Source: Pseudomonas graminis
Lineage (GTDB): Bacteria; Pseudomonadota; Gammaproteobacteria; Pseudomonadales; Pseudomonadaceae
Reading direction: 5' to 3'
NCBI RefSeq assembly: GCF_004364335.1
Contig: NZ_SOCR01000009.1
Location: 190,611 to 254,610, forward strand
DNA length: 64,000 nucleotides
The notes under the pieces: model-generated
Databases searched by the model: none
Seen by the model: only the letters and a program-made list of their open reading frames with translations
What the model was told of the DNA's origin: nothing
Program-made: the position numbers and the translations under genes
Shown: positions 16,982 to 26,105 of the stretch, piece by piece
Numbering within the stretch: position 1 is the stretch's first letter
How the letters are laid out: each line of letters opens with the position of its first letter

Positions 16982-17790
16982 CGTTCGGCTCCGTTACGAG
17001 GGGACGCTGTGTGGCCAAGGTGCTTCATTACTGCATCCTTGACCCAACCGGCGCGGGCCTCGCGCTTGAGCACTTCCAGGCGCATGCGCATCAGCAGCAC
17101 CGCCCCGAAGAAGCAGTAGAACCCCAGCACGGTGAACAGCAGCGGCAACCACATTTCAGCGGGCATGGCCGGCTTTTCCGTCAAGCTGAAGGTCGCGCCC
17201 TGGTGCAGGGTGCTCCACCATTCCACTGAATATTTGATGATCGGGATGTTGATCACGCCAACGATGGCCAGCACGGCGCAGGCCTTGGCGGCGCTGTCGC
17301 GGTTGGTGATGGCGTTGCCCAGCGCGATCAGGCCGAAATACAGGAACAGCAAAATCAGCATCGACGTCAGCCGCGCATCCCAGACCCACCACGAGCCCCA
17401 CGTCGGCTTGCCCCAGATTGCGCCGGTGACCAGCGCCAGGGCGGTCATCCACGCACCGATGGGGGCTGCGCATTGCAGGGCGACGTCGGCCATCTTCATC
17501 TTCCAGACCAGCCCGACCACCCCGCACACGGCCATCATCACGTAGCAGGACTGAGCCAGCATCGCCGCTGGCACGTGGATATAAATGATGCGAAAGCTGT
17601 TGCCTTGCTGGTAGTCGGGCGGCGCGAACGCCAGGCCCCAGACCACGCCAATGCCGATCAACAGGGCCGCAGCGATGCTCAGCCACGGCAGCAGACGGCC
17701 GCTGATGCCGTAAAACCATTTGGGCGAACCGAGTTTGTGGAACCAGGCCCAACTCATGCCGCCTTTAGCCTTGGCGCTTGTGTTCATCAC
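16978..17790 (-). CDS. ccmC: Heme handling protein CcmC
   Basis: The 270-residue protein has six membrane segments and the WWD motif WGSWWVWDARLTSML. CcmC binds heme and loads it on CcmE. Several Met codons are possible at the start; the most upstream is given, and MSWAWFHKLGSPKWFYG near residue 12 begins the conserved part. About 150 bases separate it from ccmB. Confidence 0.94.
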   Translation of the reverse strand: MMNTSAKAKGGMSWAWFHKLGSPKWFYGISGRLLPWLSIAAALLIGIGVVWGLAFAPPDYQQGNSFRIIYIHVPAAMLAQSCYVMMAVCGVVGLVWKMKMADVALQCAAPIGAWMTALALVTGAIWGKPTWGSWWVWDARLTSMLILLFLYFGLIALGNAITNRDSAAKACAVLAIVGVINIPIIKYSVEWWSTLHQGATFSLTEKPAMPAEMWLPLLFTVLGFYCFFGAVLLMRMRLEVLKREARAGWVKDAVMKHLGHTASPRNGAER

Positions 17791-17937
17791 GCTGCCTTTT
17801 CATCACGGTGCTTTTTAATACGCTGCTCGTTATCACAGTGCGTCTCAGCCAGAGGCGCTGTCAGGGCAAGGCACTTCTTATGACTGAAGCGTCCAGGACC
17901 TGCCGACGGAAAAACTGTCCGCGCGGTCAGGGTGCGA

Positions 17938-18609
17938 TTATTCGCCAACGCTGATCTTCAAACCAGCGGCAATTGCAAAGGGCGTCAGGGTGACCGCCAG
18001 TGCGGTGAGGCTGCCAAGCCAAAGCAGATAACCGGTCGCGGGCATGCCCTCAAGGGCAGCCTGCAGGGCGCCGCTGCCGAGAAGCAGCACCGGGATGTAC
18101 AGCGGCAGAATCAACAACGCCAGGAGCAGACCGCCGCGCTCGAGCCCTACGGTCAACGCCGCGCCCACCGCGCCGAGCAGGCTCAGCACCGGCGTACCCA
18201 GCAGCAGCGACAGCAGCAGCACCGGCAAACACGCGATGGGCAGGCCCAGCATCAGCGCCAGCAGCGGGGACAGCAACACCAGCGCCAGCCCGGAAAACGC
18301 CCAGTGCGCCAGCACTTTCGCCAGCACCAGCAGCGCCAGCGGTTGCGACGACAGCACCCATTGTTCGAGGGAGCCGTCTTCGAAATCACTGCGAAACAGG
18401 CCGTCCAGTGACAGCAGCACAGACAACAGCGCCGCCACCCACACCAACCCTGGCGACAGGCGCTGCAGCAGTTGCGTATCAGGGCCGACGGCCAGGGGAA
18501 ACAGCGCGATGACGATGGCGAAGAACACCAGCGGATTAAGCAGCTCGGCCGGGCGCCGAAACAGCAGGCGCGCTTCACGGGCAATCAACAGGGTAAACAC
18601 GTGACTCAT
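17938..18609 (-). CDS. ccmB: Heme exporter permease CcmB
   Basis: The 223-residue protein has six hydrophobic segments and the conserved opening REARLLFRRPAELLNPLVFF plus FEDGSLEQWVLS in the first loop. It pairs with the ATPase CcmA in the CcmABCD complex. The ATG at 18609 overlaps the ccmA stop (ATGA), which decides between it and an upstream in-frame ATG. Confidence 0.93.
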   Translation of the reverse strand: MSHVFTLLIAREARLLFRRPAELLNPLVFFAIVIALFPLAVGPDTQLLQRLSPGLVWVAALLSVLLSLDGLFRSDFEDGSLEQWVLSSQPLALLVLAKVLAHWAFSGLALVLLSPLLALMLGLPIACLPVLLLSLLLGTPVLSLLGAVGAALTVGLERGGLLLALLILPLYIPVLLLGSGALQAALEGMPATGYLLWLGSLTALAVTLTPFAIAAGLKISVGE

Positions 18610-19241
18610 GCCGCCCATTGCCCCAGGTCCAGATCGCGATAACCCGAAGGCGTACGGCTCAGGGTGTGGTGGGTGGTCAGCACCACGGCGCCGCCGTTTT
18701 CACAGTGCGCGGCCAGATGAGCTTCAAGTTGCGCGACGCCCTGTTTGTCCAGGGCGGTAAAGGGTTCGTCGAGCATCCACAGGCCGGGGCCGGGCAGATA
18801 CAGGCGGGCCAATGCCACGCGACGCCGTTGACCGGCCGACAAGGTGTGGCACGGCACGTCTTCAAACCCGCGCAGGCCAACCGCTTCGAGGGCGCGCCAG
18901 ATGTCGGCGGGCTGCACGGGCGTGTGCAGCGCGCAGAGCCAGGCGAGGTTTTCCAGAGGGGTGAGCAAATCCTTGATGCCGGCGGCGTGGCCAATCCACA
19001 GCAGGTGGCGGGTCAACTCGCTGCGCTGACTGGCGAGGGGCTTGCCGTCCAGAAGCACACTGCCGGCGGTAGGCTGCATCAGCCCGCACAACAGGCGCAG
19101 CAGGCTGGTCTTGCCGCTGCCGTTGGGGCCGCTGATCTGCACCATGTCGCCCGCGCTCAGCCGCAATTCGAGACGCTCGAACAGCAGGCGCCAGTCACGC
19201 TCGCAAGTCAGCGCTACGGCTTCAAGAACGGGGATCGACAT
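18606..19241 (-). CDS. ccmA: Heme exporter ATP-binding protein CcmA
   Basis: The 211-residue ABC ATPase has Walker A GPNGSGKTSLL, signature LSAGQRRRVALARL and Walker B LWMLDEPFTALD. It powers release of heme-loaded CcmE from CcmC. The frame extends upstream, but similarity starts at the ATG at 19241 (MSIPVLEAVAL), preceded by an AAGG ribosome-binding site. It is the first gene of the ccm operon. A TATAAT box on the minus strand at 19348-19353 could be its promoter. Confidence 0.93.
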   Translation of the reverse strand: MSIPVLEAVALTCERDWRLLFERLELRLSAGDMVQISGPNGSGKTSLLRLLCGLMQPTAGSVLLDGKPLASQRSELTRHLLWIGHAAGIKDLLTPLENLAWLCALHTPVQPADIWRALEAVGLRGFEDVPCHTLSAGQRRRVALARLYLPGPGLWMLDEPFTALDKQGVAQLEAHLAAHCENGGAVVLTTHHTLSRTPSGYRDLDLGQWAA

Positions 19242-19402
19242 GAGGACCTTCTTTTCGGTAGCAGCGGCACGGCGGTTCAAGTCGGGATCATGACGGCCGT
19301 TATACTGATGCAGCTTAACGGTGGACCGCCGACGAAGTCGGTGCCGGATTATACATACCCGGCCCCGCCATCCAGAGCGCAAATTTACCGAGTCGGGATC
19401 TG

Positions 19403-21046
19403 ATGACAGGCGATATACCCAATCTTCCTCCAGTAACAGTGGCCACAGCCTTGCTGCGAGCCGGTGTGCCGGCCGGCGAAGTGCTCAAGCTGATGGAGCC
19501 GCGCGAAGGGCTGTTGACCTCGGGCCAGGTGGCCAGCGCTGAAGTGGTGAGCCTCAAGCAGTTGGGGCAGGACTTTCAGCTGTTGCTCAAACTGACCCTG
19601 GACAACGGCCGGCAAACCACCCTCCCCGTCAGCAGTTCGCTGCCGCTGACGCCGGGCACCAGCGTCAACGTCGCCCAGGGTTCAGCCGACACCCTGACCA
19701 TCAGCGTGCAGGACCTGCAGAAAGCCGCCAACAACAGCCTCACCAGCATCGACACGCGGCAGTTGCCTGCCGGCACGCTGTTGCAAGGCAAAGTGCTGAC
19801 CACCCAGGTGGCGGCGCAGAATGTCGCGCAGTTGGCAGTGCAATCCCCCGGGCAATCGTCGGGCGGGGCGCAGCTGACCAACTACCGCTCCATCGTTATC
19901 CTCCTGAACACGGCCCTGGCCGGGACCAGCCTGACCGTCGACAGCCCGCAGCCGCTGCGGGTCGGCAGTCTGCTCAGCGCCCAGGTGCAGAACAGTCAGG
20001 CGCTGAATTTCGTCGCCCTGCCCAATCGCCTGGACGAGTTGGCCCTGGCGCAGCAGCTGTCGACCCAGCAAAGCCGTCAGGGCTCGCTGCAGGGCCTGAT
20101 CACGGCGCTGCAGAACATGCCGCCGCCGGCTGGCGATGGCGATGGCGATGGCGATAACCTTTCGCCTTCTCTGCGGGCGAGCATCGAGCAATTGTTGGCC
20201 GACCTGCCGGACGTTCCGCAGATGAGCACGGCCAGAGGCGTCGCCCAGGCGCTGAATGCCAGCGGGCTGTTCATGGAATCGCGTTTGCTGGCCGGGCAGA
20301 ACCCGACGCTGGTGCCGGACATGAAAGCCAACCTGCTGCGGCTGATCACGCAACTCTTGCCGGGGCTGCCGGGCAACGTCAGTTATGACGCTGCTGCCGC
20401 CGGCAACACCCTGGCGCGAGCCATGCCCAGCGTATTGCGCAGCGCCTTCGGCACCCTGGGGCTGGTGGCGCCGCCGAGCGATACGATCAACTTCCCATTA
20501 CCACCGCGCACCCTCGGCCATCCGGAGAGCAAGGACGATCTGGAGATGCTGTTGAAATTGGCGGCGGGGGCGATTTCGCGTCTGCAAAGCCATCAGCTGG
20601 GTGGCCTGGAGCAGACCCGCACCCACGCCGACGGCACTCAGGTGACCACCTGGCAGCTGGAGATCCCGATGCGTAACGCCCACGACATCGTGCCGTTGCA
20701 GGTCAAGGTTCAGCGTGAGGAAACCCCTGAGCGCGAGGAGCATTCTGATGCGCCGGTGCAGGAAGCCAAGGAGCGAGAAAAGCTCTGGCGGCTGGAGCTG
20801 GCGTTTGATCTGGAGCCTCTCGGCCCGTTGCAGGTTCAGGCGCAACTGATCGCGGGCAGCATCGCCAGTCAGTTGTGGGCTGAGCGCGAAGGCAGCGCCG
20901 AGTTGATTTCCAGCGAGCTGGATAATCTGCGCGCGCGGCTGGTGGCCTGCGGCTTGAACGTCAAGGAACTGGAATGCAACCGTGGCGTGCCGCCCCAAGG
21001 CCCACGCGCCGTGCTCGAACAACGCTGGATCGACGAGAACGCCTGA
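19403..21046 (+). CDS. FliK-like protein with C-terminal hook-length control domain
   Basis: The 547-residue protein has a long low-complexity N-terminal and middle region with many Leu, Gln and Ser, including GDGDGDGD coded by a hexamer repeat at 20132-20155. A C-terminal globular part (LWRLELAFDLEPLGPLQVQAQL) resembles the Flg_hook domain of FliK. It is not the main fliK, which is at 48950-50386. Its stop overlaps the FlhB-tail gene, so the pair probably acts together on a flagellar-type export apparatus. Divergent from ccmA. Function is inferred from family only. Confidence 0.7.
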   Translation: MTGDIPNLPPVTVATALLRAGVPAGEVLKLMEPREGLLTSGQVASAEVVSLKQLGQDFQLLLKLTLDNGRQTTLPVSSSLPLTPGTSVNVAQGSADTLTISVQDLQKAANNSLTSIDTRQLPAGTLLQGKVLTTQVAAQNVAQLAVQSPGQSSGGAQLTNYRSIVILLNTALAGTSLTVDSPQPLRVGSLLSAQVQNSQALNFVALPNRLDELALAQQLSTQQSRQGSLQGLITALQNMPPPAGDGDGDGDNLSPSLRASIEQLLADLPDVPQMSTARGVAQALNASGLFMESRLLAGQNPTLVPDMKANLLRLITQLLPGLPGNVSYDAAAAGNTLARAMPSVLRSAFGTLGLVAPPSDTINFPLPPRTLGHPESKDDLEMLLKLAAGAISRLQSHQLGGLEQTRTHADGTQVTTWQLEIPMRNAHDIVPLQVKVQREETPEREEHSDAPVQEAKEREKLWRLELAFDLEPLGPLQVQAQLIAGSIASQLWAEREGSAELISSELDNLRARLVACGLNVKELECNRGVPPQGPRAVLEQRWIDENA

Positions 21047-21366
21047 TGAGCAAACCCGAGCAGACACCGCGTCAGGCCATTGCCCTCAGCTACGACGGCC
21101 ACCAGGCCCCGACCCTGACGGCCAAAGGCGATGACACGCTGGCGGAAGCCATTCTGGCAATCGCCCGTGAGTACAAAGTCCCGATCTACGAGAACGCAGA
21201 ACTGGTGAAAATGCTCGCCCGCCTGGAACTGGGCGACAGCATCCCCCAGGAGCTGTACCTGACCATCGCCGAAATCATCGCGTTTGCCTGGCACCTGAAA
21301 GGCAAGTTCCCGGTGGGCTTCGACCCGAATGCCGGGCCGGTGGAGCGTGATATCACGCCGCGTTGA
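21046..21366 (+). CDS. FlhB C-terminal-domain homologue (FlhX-like)
   Basis: The 106-residue protein resembles the cytoplasmic tail of FlhB/YscU without the membrane part (QAIALSYDGHQAPTLTAKGDD, AREYKVPIYENAELVKMLARL, IPQELYLTIAEIIAFAW). The NPTH autocleavage site of true FlhB is replaced by sequence around SYDGHQAP, so it corresponds to the already processed tail. It starts in a TGATG overlap with the FliK-like gene. Members of this group are known in other bacteria as FlhX or YlqH and can partly replace the FlhB tail. Confidence 0.8.
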   Translation: MSKPEQTPRQAIALSYDGHQAPTLTAKGDDTLAEAILAIAREYKVPIYENAELVKMLARLELGDSIPQELYLTIAEIIAFAWHLKGKFPVGFDPNAGPVERDITPR

Positions 21367-21419
21367 TTCCGACTCTACGGCCGTCTACACGACACCCATT
21401 GCCCGTTTGAAGCGAATCA

Positions 21420-22382
21420 ACAAGGAGCCGGCTTGCTGGCGAAAGCAGTGTGTCAGTCGCCGGGCATGTCACAGGCATACCGCGTTCGCCAGCAAGCCGG
21501 CTCGTACGGATCGTGCAGACAACCGTGAGCAGTGAAACGCCGCAAAACCCAGTGTAGGAGCGCGCTTGCCCGCGAACGCGTCGGAACTGCTGCCGCTGAA
21601 TGACTGACACACCGCGATCACCGTAGGAGCCGGCTTGCTGGCGAACACGTGGTGTCAGTCGCCGAACAGGTCACCGGCAAATCGCATTCGCCAGCAAGCC
21701 GGCTCCTACGGATTGTGCATACGCCCACGAGTATTCAAACGCCGCAAAACCCAGTGTAGGAGCGCGCTTGCCCGCGAACGCGTTGGAACCGCTGCCGCTG
21801 AATGACTGACACACCGGCTCCTACAGATTCTGCATATGGCCGTGAGCATTCAAACGCCGCAAAACCCAGTGTAGGAGCGCGCTTGCCCGCGAACACGGCG
21901 CGTTAGTCGCCGAACTGGTCACAGGAACATCGCCTTCGCCAGCAAGCCGGCTCCTACGGATTGTGCAGACGACCGTAAGCATTCAAACGCCGCAAAACCC
22001 AGTGTAGGAACGCGCTTGCCCGCGAAGGCATCGGAACTGCTGCCGCTGAATGACACACCTCGATCACCGTAGGAGCCGGCTTGCTGGCGAACGCGGCGTG
22101 TCAGTCGCCGAACAGGTCACCGGCAAATCGGGTTCGCCAGCAAGCCGGCTCCTACGGATTGTGCATACGCCCATGAGTATTCAAACGCCGCAAAACCCAG
22201 TGTAGGAGCGCGCTTGCCCGCGAACGCGGCGTGTCAGTCGCCGAGCAGGTCACAGGAAAATCGCATTCGCCAGCAAGCCGGCTCCTACGGATTCTGCGCA
22301 CAACCGTGACTATTCAAACGCCGCAAAAACCAGTGTAGGAGCGCACTGTCCGGTCGCCGCAAAGCCAGTGCTGGAGCAGGCT
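21420..22382. repeat. Array of REP/REPIN sequences between flhX-like gene and the motility cluster
   Basis: The 1-kb gap is almost wholly repeats. A flank CGCCGCAAAACCCAGTGTAG followed by the REP core GGAGCGCGCTTGCCCGCGAA starts at 21538, 21740, 21855, 21988 and 22186, with degenerate versions at 22319 and 22355. Between most of them lie opposed cores of a second REP family (GAGCCGGCTTGCTGGCGAA). Spacing alternates between about 200 and 115-133 bases, where shorter units have lost part of the second family. No gene is seen. Confidence 0.85.
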
Positions 22383-22384
22383 TT

Positions 22385-22783
22385 CTACCGATTGCCCCCA
22401 TGCATCTTGGTCATCAGCTGCGCTTCGGCCTGGGTCAGGCCGCAGGATTGGGTGAGTTCGTCGATGCTGGCGCCCATGCCGACCAGGCGGGCGGCCTGGG
22501 CGAAGGACAGTGTGGAAGGGTCGCGCTGCTCAAGCGCGGTGATCTTGTCCGGCAGCAGTGCGACGATGGAACGCAACTCGTGCAGTTCCTCGCCCATTCT
22601 CACCGTCCCGCTCTGGTAATTTTCCAGGCGCCTGGCCAGCTCGCGGATGCGCTGATCACGCAGCGAATCCGCTTCCAGCTGCTGCATGGCCAGGGTGCGC
22701 AGGCGTTTGGTGTGGGCCATGAACATCGCGACGCTCGCGACCCACAACACCGCCAGAAAAATGACCGCCACATCAAGAATCAA
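22385..22783 (-). CDS. DUF2802 protein at the end of the chemotaxis operon
   Basis: The 132-residue protein has one N-terminal membrane helix (VAVIFLAVLWVASVAMFMA), a coiled-coil stretch (residues 30-85) and a C-terminal helical domain with AARLVGMGASIDELTQSCG. A gene like this follows cheW in other Pseudomonas flagellar clusters. Its role is unknown. Its start abuts the cheW stop, so it is in the same operon, and it is the last gene before the REP array. Confidence 0.7.
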   Translation of the reverse strand: MILDVAVIFLAVLWVASVAMFMAHTKRLRTLAMQQLEADSLRDQRIRELARRLENYQSGTVRMGEELHELRSIVALLPDKITALEQRDPSTLSFAQAARLVGMGASIDELTQSCGLTQAEAQLMTKMHGGNR

Positions 22784-23263
22784 TCAGATGTTCTCCAGCT
22801 CGGACCACTCTTCCTCGGACATCATCTTGTCCAGCTCCACGAGGATCAGCAGTTCGCCGTTCTTGTTGCACACGCCCTGGATGAATTTGGCGGATTCGTC
22901 GTTGCCCACGTTGGGCGCGGTTTCGACTTCCGACTGACGCAGGTAAACCACTTCAGCCACGCTATCGACCAGGATCCCGACCACTTGCTTGTCGGCCTCG
23001 ATGATCACGATACGCGTGTTGTCGCTGACTTCAACCGGCGGCAGACCAAAGCGCTGACGGGTGTCGATGACAGTGACCACGTTGCCGCGCAGGTTGATGA
23101 TCCCCAGTACGTAGCTTGGCGCGCCCGGGACCGGAGCGATCTCGGTGTAGCGCAGCACTTCCTGAACCTGCATCACGTTGATGCCATACGACTCGTTGTC
23201 CAGGCGGAAGGTGACCCATTGCAGAATCGGATCTTCGGAACCCTGTGCTGACGACTTCTTCAT
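22784..23263 (-). CDS. cheW: Chemotaxis coupling protein CheW
   Basis: The 159-residue protein has the CheW fold: WVTFRLDNESYGINVMQVQEVLRY near the N-terminus and LGIINLRGNVVTVIDTRQRFG in the middle. It couples chemoreceptors to CheA. The C-terminal acidic end (MMSEEEWSELEN) is unremarkable. It is co-directional with parP, 72 bases upstream. Confidence 0.93.
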   Translation of the reverse strand: MKKSSAQGSEDPILQWVTFRLDNESYGINVMQVQEVLRYTEIAPVPGAPSYVLGIINLRGNVVTVIDTRQRFGLPPVEVSDNTRIVIIEADKQVVGILVDSVAEVVYLRQSEVETAPNVGNDESAKFIQGVCNKNGELLILVELDKMMSEEEWSELENI

Positions 23264-23335
23264 ACCCCTAACCCCTTGCGTATTGTGCCGTGCGGTCGAC
23301 GTTTCGTACGCCGCCCTGTGTTGATCTGATGATGT

Positions 23336-24277
23336 TTATTGATGCGTCTTCATCTGCTTGACCGCGCCACTGGCAATCAGCTCGGCCAGCTCGGAAACGT
23401 CCAGCAACGCACACATGTGCTCGATCACCGTCCCGGCAAGCCAGGGCCGCTGACCACGATGGGTGCGCCATTTAATTTCATTGGGGTCCAGGCGCAACGA
23501 GCGGCTGACCTGATGCACCGCCAGCCCCCACTCATAGCCCTGAACCGAGATCACGTATTGCAGCCCCTGACGGAAATCGTCGCGGTAGCGGTCCGGCATG
23601 ATCCAGCGCGCTGTGTCCAGCACCTTCAGGTTGCCAGCCTGGCTGGGCAGGATCCCGAGAAACCAGTCCGGCTGACCGAACAGCGGCGTCAAATCATGGC
23701 CCGCCAGCGGGTAAATCGAACCCAGGCACACCAGCGGCACCGCGAGGGTCAGACCGGCGACGTCGAACAGCAGGCATTCGAACGGCTCGGCCGCCCAGGC
23801 CGGGCGCTCGTCACCCGTGGGCGGAGGCGTCGGAGTGCGCTGGGCAGACAGATGCACATCGACGACCGGCTCGACCAGCGCCACCGGTGGTTCTTCCACC
23901 ACCGGCGCTTCAACGAGCGGTTCTGGCTCAGGTTCAAACACCGGCGGCAGGATCACCGGCGGCAACACCGTTGGCCGTTCCATTACCCGTGCCGCAGCCG
24001 GTTCAGGCTGCGCCGTATAAGCGAGCGACACCGGCGCAGGCCGGGCCATGGGCGCAGGCTGCGGCACGGGTACAGAAGCCGGCAACGCGGCAGCCACAGC
24101 AGCGGCTACCGCCGAACGCATGCGTGCGTCATGGGCCTGCTCTTCGAGCACGGCCGCTTGAAATTCATCCACGGACTCGACGACCTGCAGCTCCTCGGTC
24201 GCGTCATACAGCAACGCGTCCAGGTAGTTCTGCAGCGCCAGTTGTGGTCGTGAAGCGATGTCCAGGGGGCGGTTCAT
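23336..24277 (-). CDS. parP: CheW-domain protein, ParP-like polar chemotaxis factor
   Basis: The 313-residue protein has a variable Pro/Glu/Val-rich N-terminal half and a C-terminal CheW-like domain (FECLLFDVAGLTLAVPLVCLG, then LKVLDTARWIMPDRY). It lies between the ParA-like gene and cheW, which is the position of ParP in Vibrio and Pseudomonas clusters. There it links the polar ATPase ParC to receptor arrays. The gene name rests on position and domain layout. Confidence 0.75.
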   Translation of the reverse strand: MNRPLDIASRPQLALQNYLDALLYDATEELQVVESVDEFQAAVLEEQAHDARMRSAVAAAVAAALPASVPVPQPAPMARPAPVSLAYTAQPEPAAARVMERPTVLPPVILPPVFEPEPEPLVEAPVVEEPPVALVEPVVDVHLSAQRTPTPPPTGDERPAWAAEPFECLLFDVAGLTLAVPLVCLGSIYPLAGHDLTPLFGQPDWFLGILPSQAGNLKVLDTARWIMPDRYRDDFRQGLQYVISVQGYEWGLAVHQVSRSLRLDPNEIKWRTHRGQRPWLAGTVIEHMCALLDVSELAELIASGAVKQMKTHQ

Positions 24278-24390
24278 ACAGGAGCCCGAAAAGTAGTGAT
24301 GCGATTACCGCCTGAAACAGATATCGGCTGCATAGCCGATGGACTTGAGCGTGCAGGCGCGCCGCTCGACAAATAACGATCAGCGGCCAC

Positions 24391-25179
24391 TCAGGCCACC
24401 TGCCCGACAAGCTGTTCGGTGAGCATGTGCTTGAGCAACGCGCGGTAGGCCAGCACGCCACGGCTCTTGTTGTCGAACTGTGACGGCGTTACGCCCGCGC
24501 GGCTTGCATCGCGCAGGCGCGTGTCCACCGGGATGAACGCATTCCAGACGTGTTCCGGGTAACTGTCGCGCAGCAGCTTGAGGGTGCTCATCGACGCCTG
24601 GGTACGGCGGTCAAACAGCGTCGGCACGATGGTGTACGGCAGCGGCACCTTGCGCGAGCGGTTGATCATCGCCAGCGTGTTGACCATGCGCTCCAGGCCC
24701 TTCACCGCGAGGAATTCGGTCTGCACCGGGATCGCCAGTTGCTGGCTCGCCGCCAGGGCGTTGACCATCAACACGCCAAGCAGTGGCGGGCTGTCGATGA
24801 TCGCGTAATCGAAGTCTTGCCACAGCTGCGCCAGACTCTTGGCAATCACCAGACCCAGGCCGCTCTGCCCCGGCGACTGGCGCTCCAGGGTGGCCAGGGC
24901 GGTGCTCGACGGCAGCAGCGAAATGCGTTTGTCGCTGGTCGGCAGCAACAGTTGCCCCGGCAAACCGTCCGGCACCACGCCCTTGTTGAGGAACAGGTCG
25001 AACGTGCTGTGCTCCAGGGCATCGGGGTTGTGCCCGAAATAGCTGGTCATCGAGCCATGGGGATCGAGGTCCACCACGACCACGCGCTTGCCCGCCTCTG
25101 CCAGCAAGCCGGCTAAAGCGATGGAGGTGGTGGTCTTGCCGACCCCGCCTTTCTGATTGGCTACTGCCCAGACTCTCAT
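24391..25179 (-). CDS. parC: ParA-family ATPase, ParC-like polar localiser
   Basis: The 262-residue protein has a deviant Walker A (QKGGVGKTTTS) near the N-terminus, a VVVVDLDPHGSMT block and YAIIDSPPLLGVL. These define the ParA/MinD class. In chemotaxis clusters this ATPase directs arrays to the cell pole and to daughter cells. The frame is open upstream, but similarity begins at the ATG at 25179 (MRVWAVANQKGG). It lies 37 bases downstream of motD. Confidence 0.88.
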   Translation of the reverse strand: MRVWAVANQKGGVGKTTTSIALAGLLAEAGKRVVVVDLDPHGSMTSYFGHNPDALEHSTFDLFLNKGVVPDGLPGQLLLPTSDKRISLLPSSTALATLERQSPGQSGLGLVIAKSLAQLWQDFDYAIIDSPPLLGVLMVNALAASQQLAIPVQTEFLAVKGLERMVNTLAMINRSRKVPLPYTIVPTLFDRRTQASMSTLKLLRDSYPEHVWNAFIPVDTRLRDASRAGVTPSQFDNKSRGVLAYRALLKHMLTEQLVGQVA

Positions 25180-25216
25180 GTACTCGTTTTCCCCCCGACC
25201 AAAGCGACGACCGGGT

Positions 25217-26098
25217 TTAAGGGGCAGATGACGAAGATTTGACGCCTTGCGGCGGCTTGGCCGGGACCGGTGCAGTTTGTGTGCCAGCACGGCGCAGTGC
25301 AGCATCGGGTTTTGCATTGGCCGTGGTGCCCGAGCCCGTGAGGCTGCGGCGCACGTCCAGGTTGCGCGAGATCACCAGCACCACGCGACGGTTTCGCGCG
25401 CGGCCGTCAGCGGTGGCGTTGGAGGTCAGCGGCTGGAACTCGCCATAGCCCACCGAGGCCAGCCGCGCCGGGTTGATCCCGTCCATGGCCAGCATCCGCA
25501 CGATGCTCGAGGAACGCGCCGACGACAGCTCCCAATTGGTCGGGAACTGCCCGGTGTTGATCGGCTGGTTATCCGTGAAGCCTTCGACGTGAACGGGGTT
25601 GTCGAACGGCTTGATGATCCTCGCGACCTTGTCGATCAAGTCGAACGCCTGATTGCTTGGCATCGCGTCGCCGCTGCCGAACAGTAGACTGGAATTGAGC
25701 TCGATCTCGATCCACAGCTCGTTACCGCGCACGGTCATCTGCTTGGAAGCGATCAGGTCGCCGAACGCCGCGTTGACGTCATCGGCAATCGATTTCAGCG
25801 GGTCGTCTGCGGCCTGCCCCAGCGCGGCGTCGGTCTGCTCGCTGTCCTGAACCAGCGGGTCGGCGGGCCGGACGGTCTGGGGTTTCTGCTCGCCAATGGG
25901 GATCGGCTTGACGCTGCGTTCGGGCTCGTTGAACACCCCGACCAGTGCCTCGGACAGCACCTTGTATTTGCCTTCGTTGAGCGACGAGATGGAGTACATG
26001 ACCACGAAAAAAGCGAACAGCAAGGTGATGAAGTCCGCGTAGGACACCAGCCAGCGTTCGTGATTTTCGTGCTCTTCGTGGCGACGTCGGCGGGCCAT
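25217..26098 (-). CDS. motD: Flagellar motor stator protein MotD (MotB family)
   Basis: The 293-residue protein has one membrane helix carrying the proton-channel Asp (SYADFITLLFAFFVVMYS, near residue 21), a linker, and an OmpA-like peptidoglycan-binding domain (VEGFTDNQPINT, ELSSARSSSIVRMLAM). In Pseudomonas the MotC/MotD stator works beside MotA/MotB and supports swarming. The Pro/Ala tail is disordered. It lies seven bases after motC. Confidence 0.92.
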   Translation of the reverse strand: MARRRRHEEHENHERWLVSYADFITLLFAFFVVMYSISSLNEGKYKVLSEALVGVFNEPERSVKPIPIGEQKPQTVRPADPLVQDSEQTDAALGQAADDPLKSIADDVNAAFGDLIASKQMTVRGNELWIEIELNSSLLFGSGDAMPSNQAFDLIDKVARIIKPFDNPVHVEGFTDNQPINTGQFPTNWELSSARSSSIVRMLAMDGINPARLASVGYGEFQPLTSNATADGRARNRRVVLVISRNLDVRRSLTGSGTTANAKPDAALRRAGTQTAPVPAKPPQGVKSSSSAP

Positions 26099-26105
26099 CA
26101 GTCCA

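Noticed and set aside
19348..19353. Firm ccmA promoter call
   Set aside because: The TATAAT box is perfect, but no convincing -35 element is found at the proper distance, so it is only noted in the ccmA entry.
21046..21366. Type III secretion (YscU/HrcU) gene
   Set aside because: Only the FlhB-like tail is present, no other injectisome genes are nearby, and it overlaps a FliK-like gene.
21420..22382. CRISPR-like array
   Set aside because: Repeats recur at irregular intervals (36 to 202 bases). The intervening sequences are themselves repeated REP cores rather than unique spacers, and no cas genes are near.
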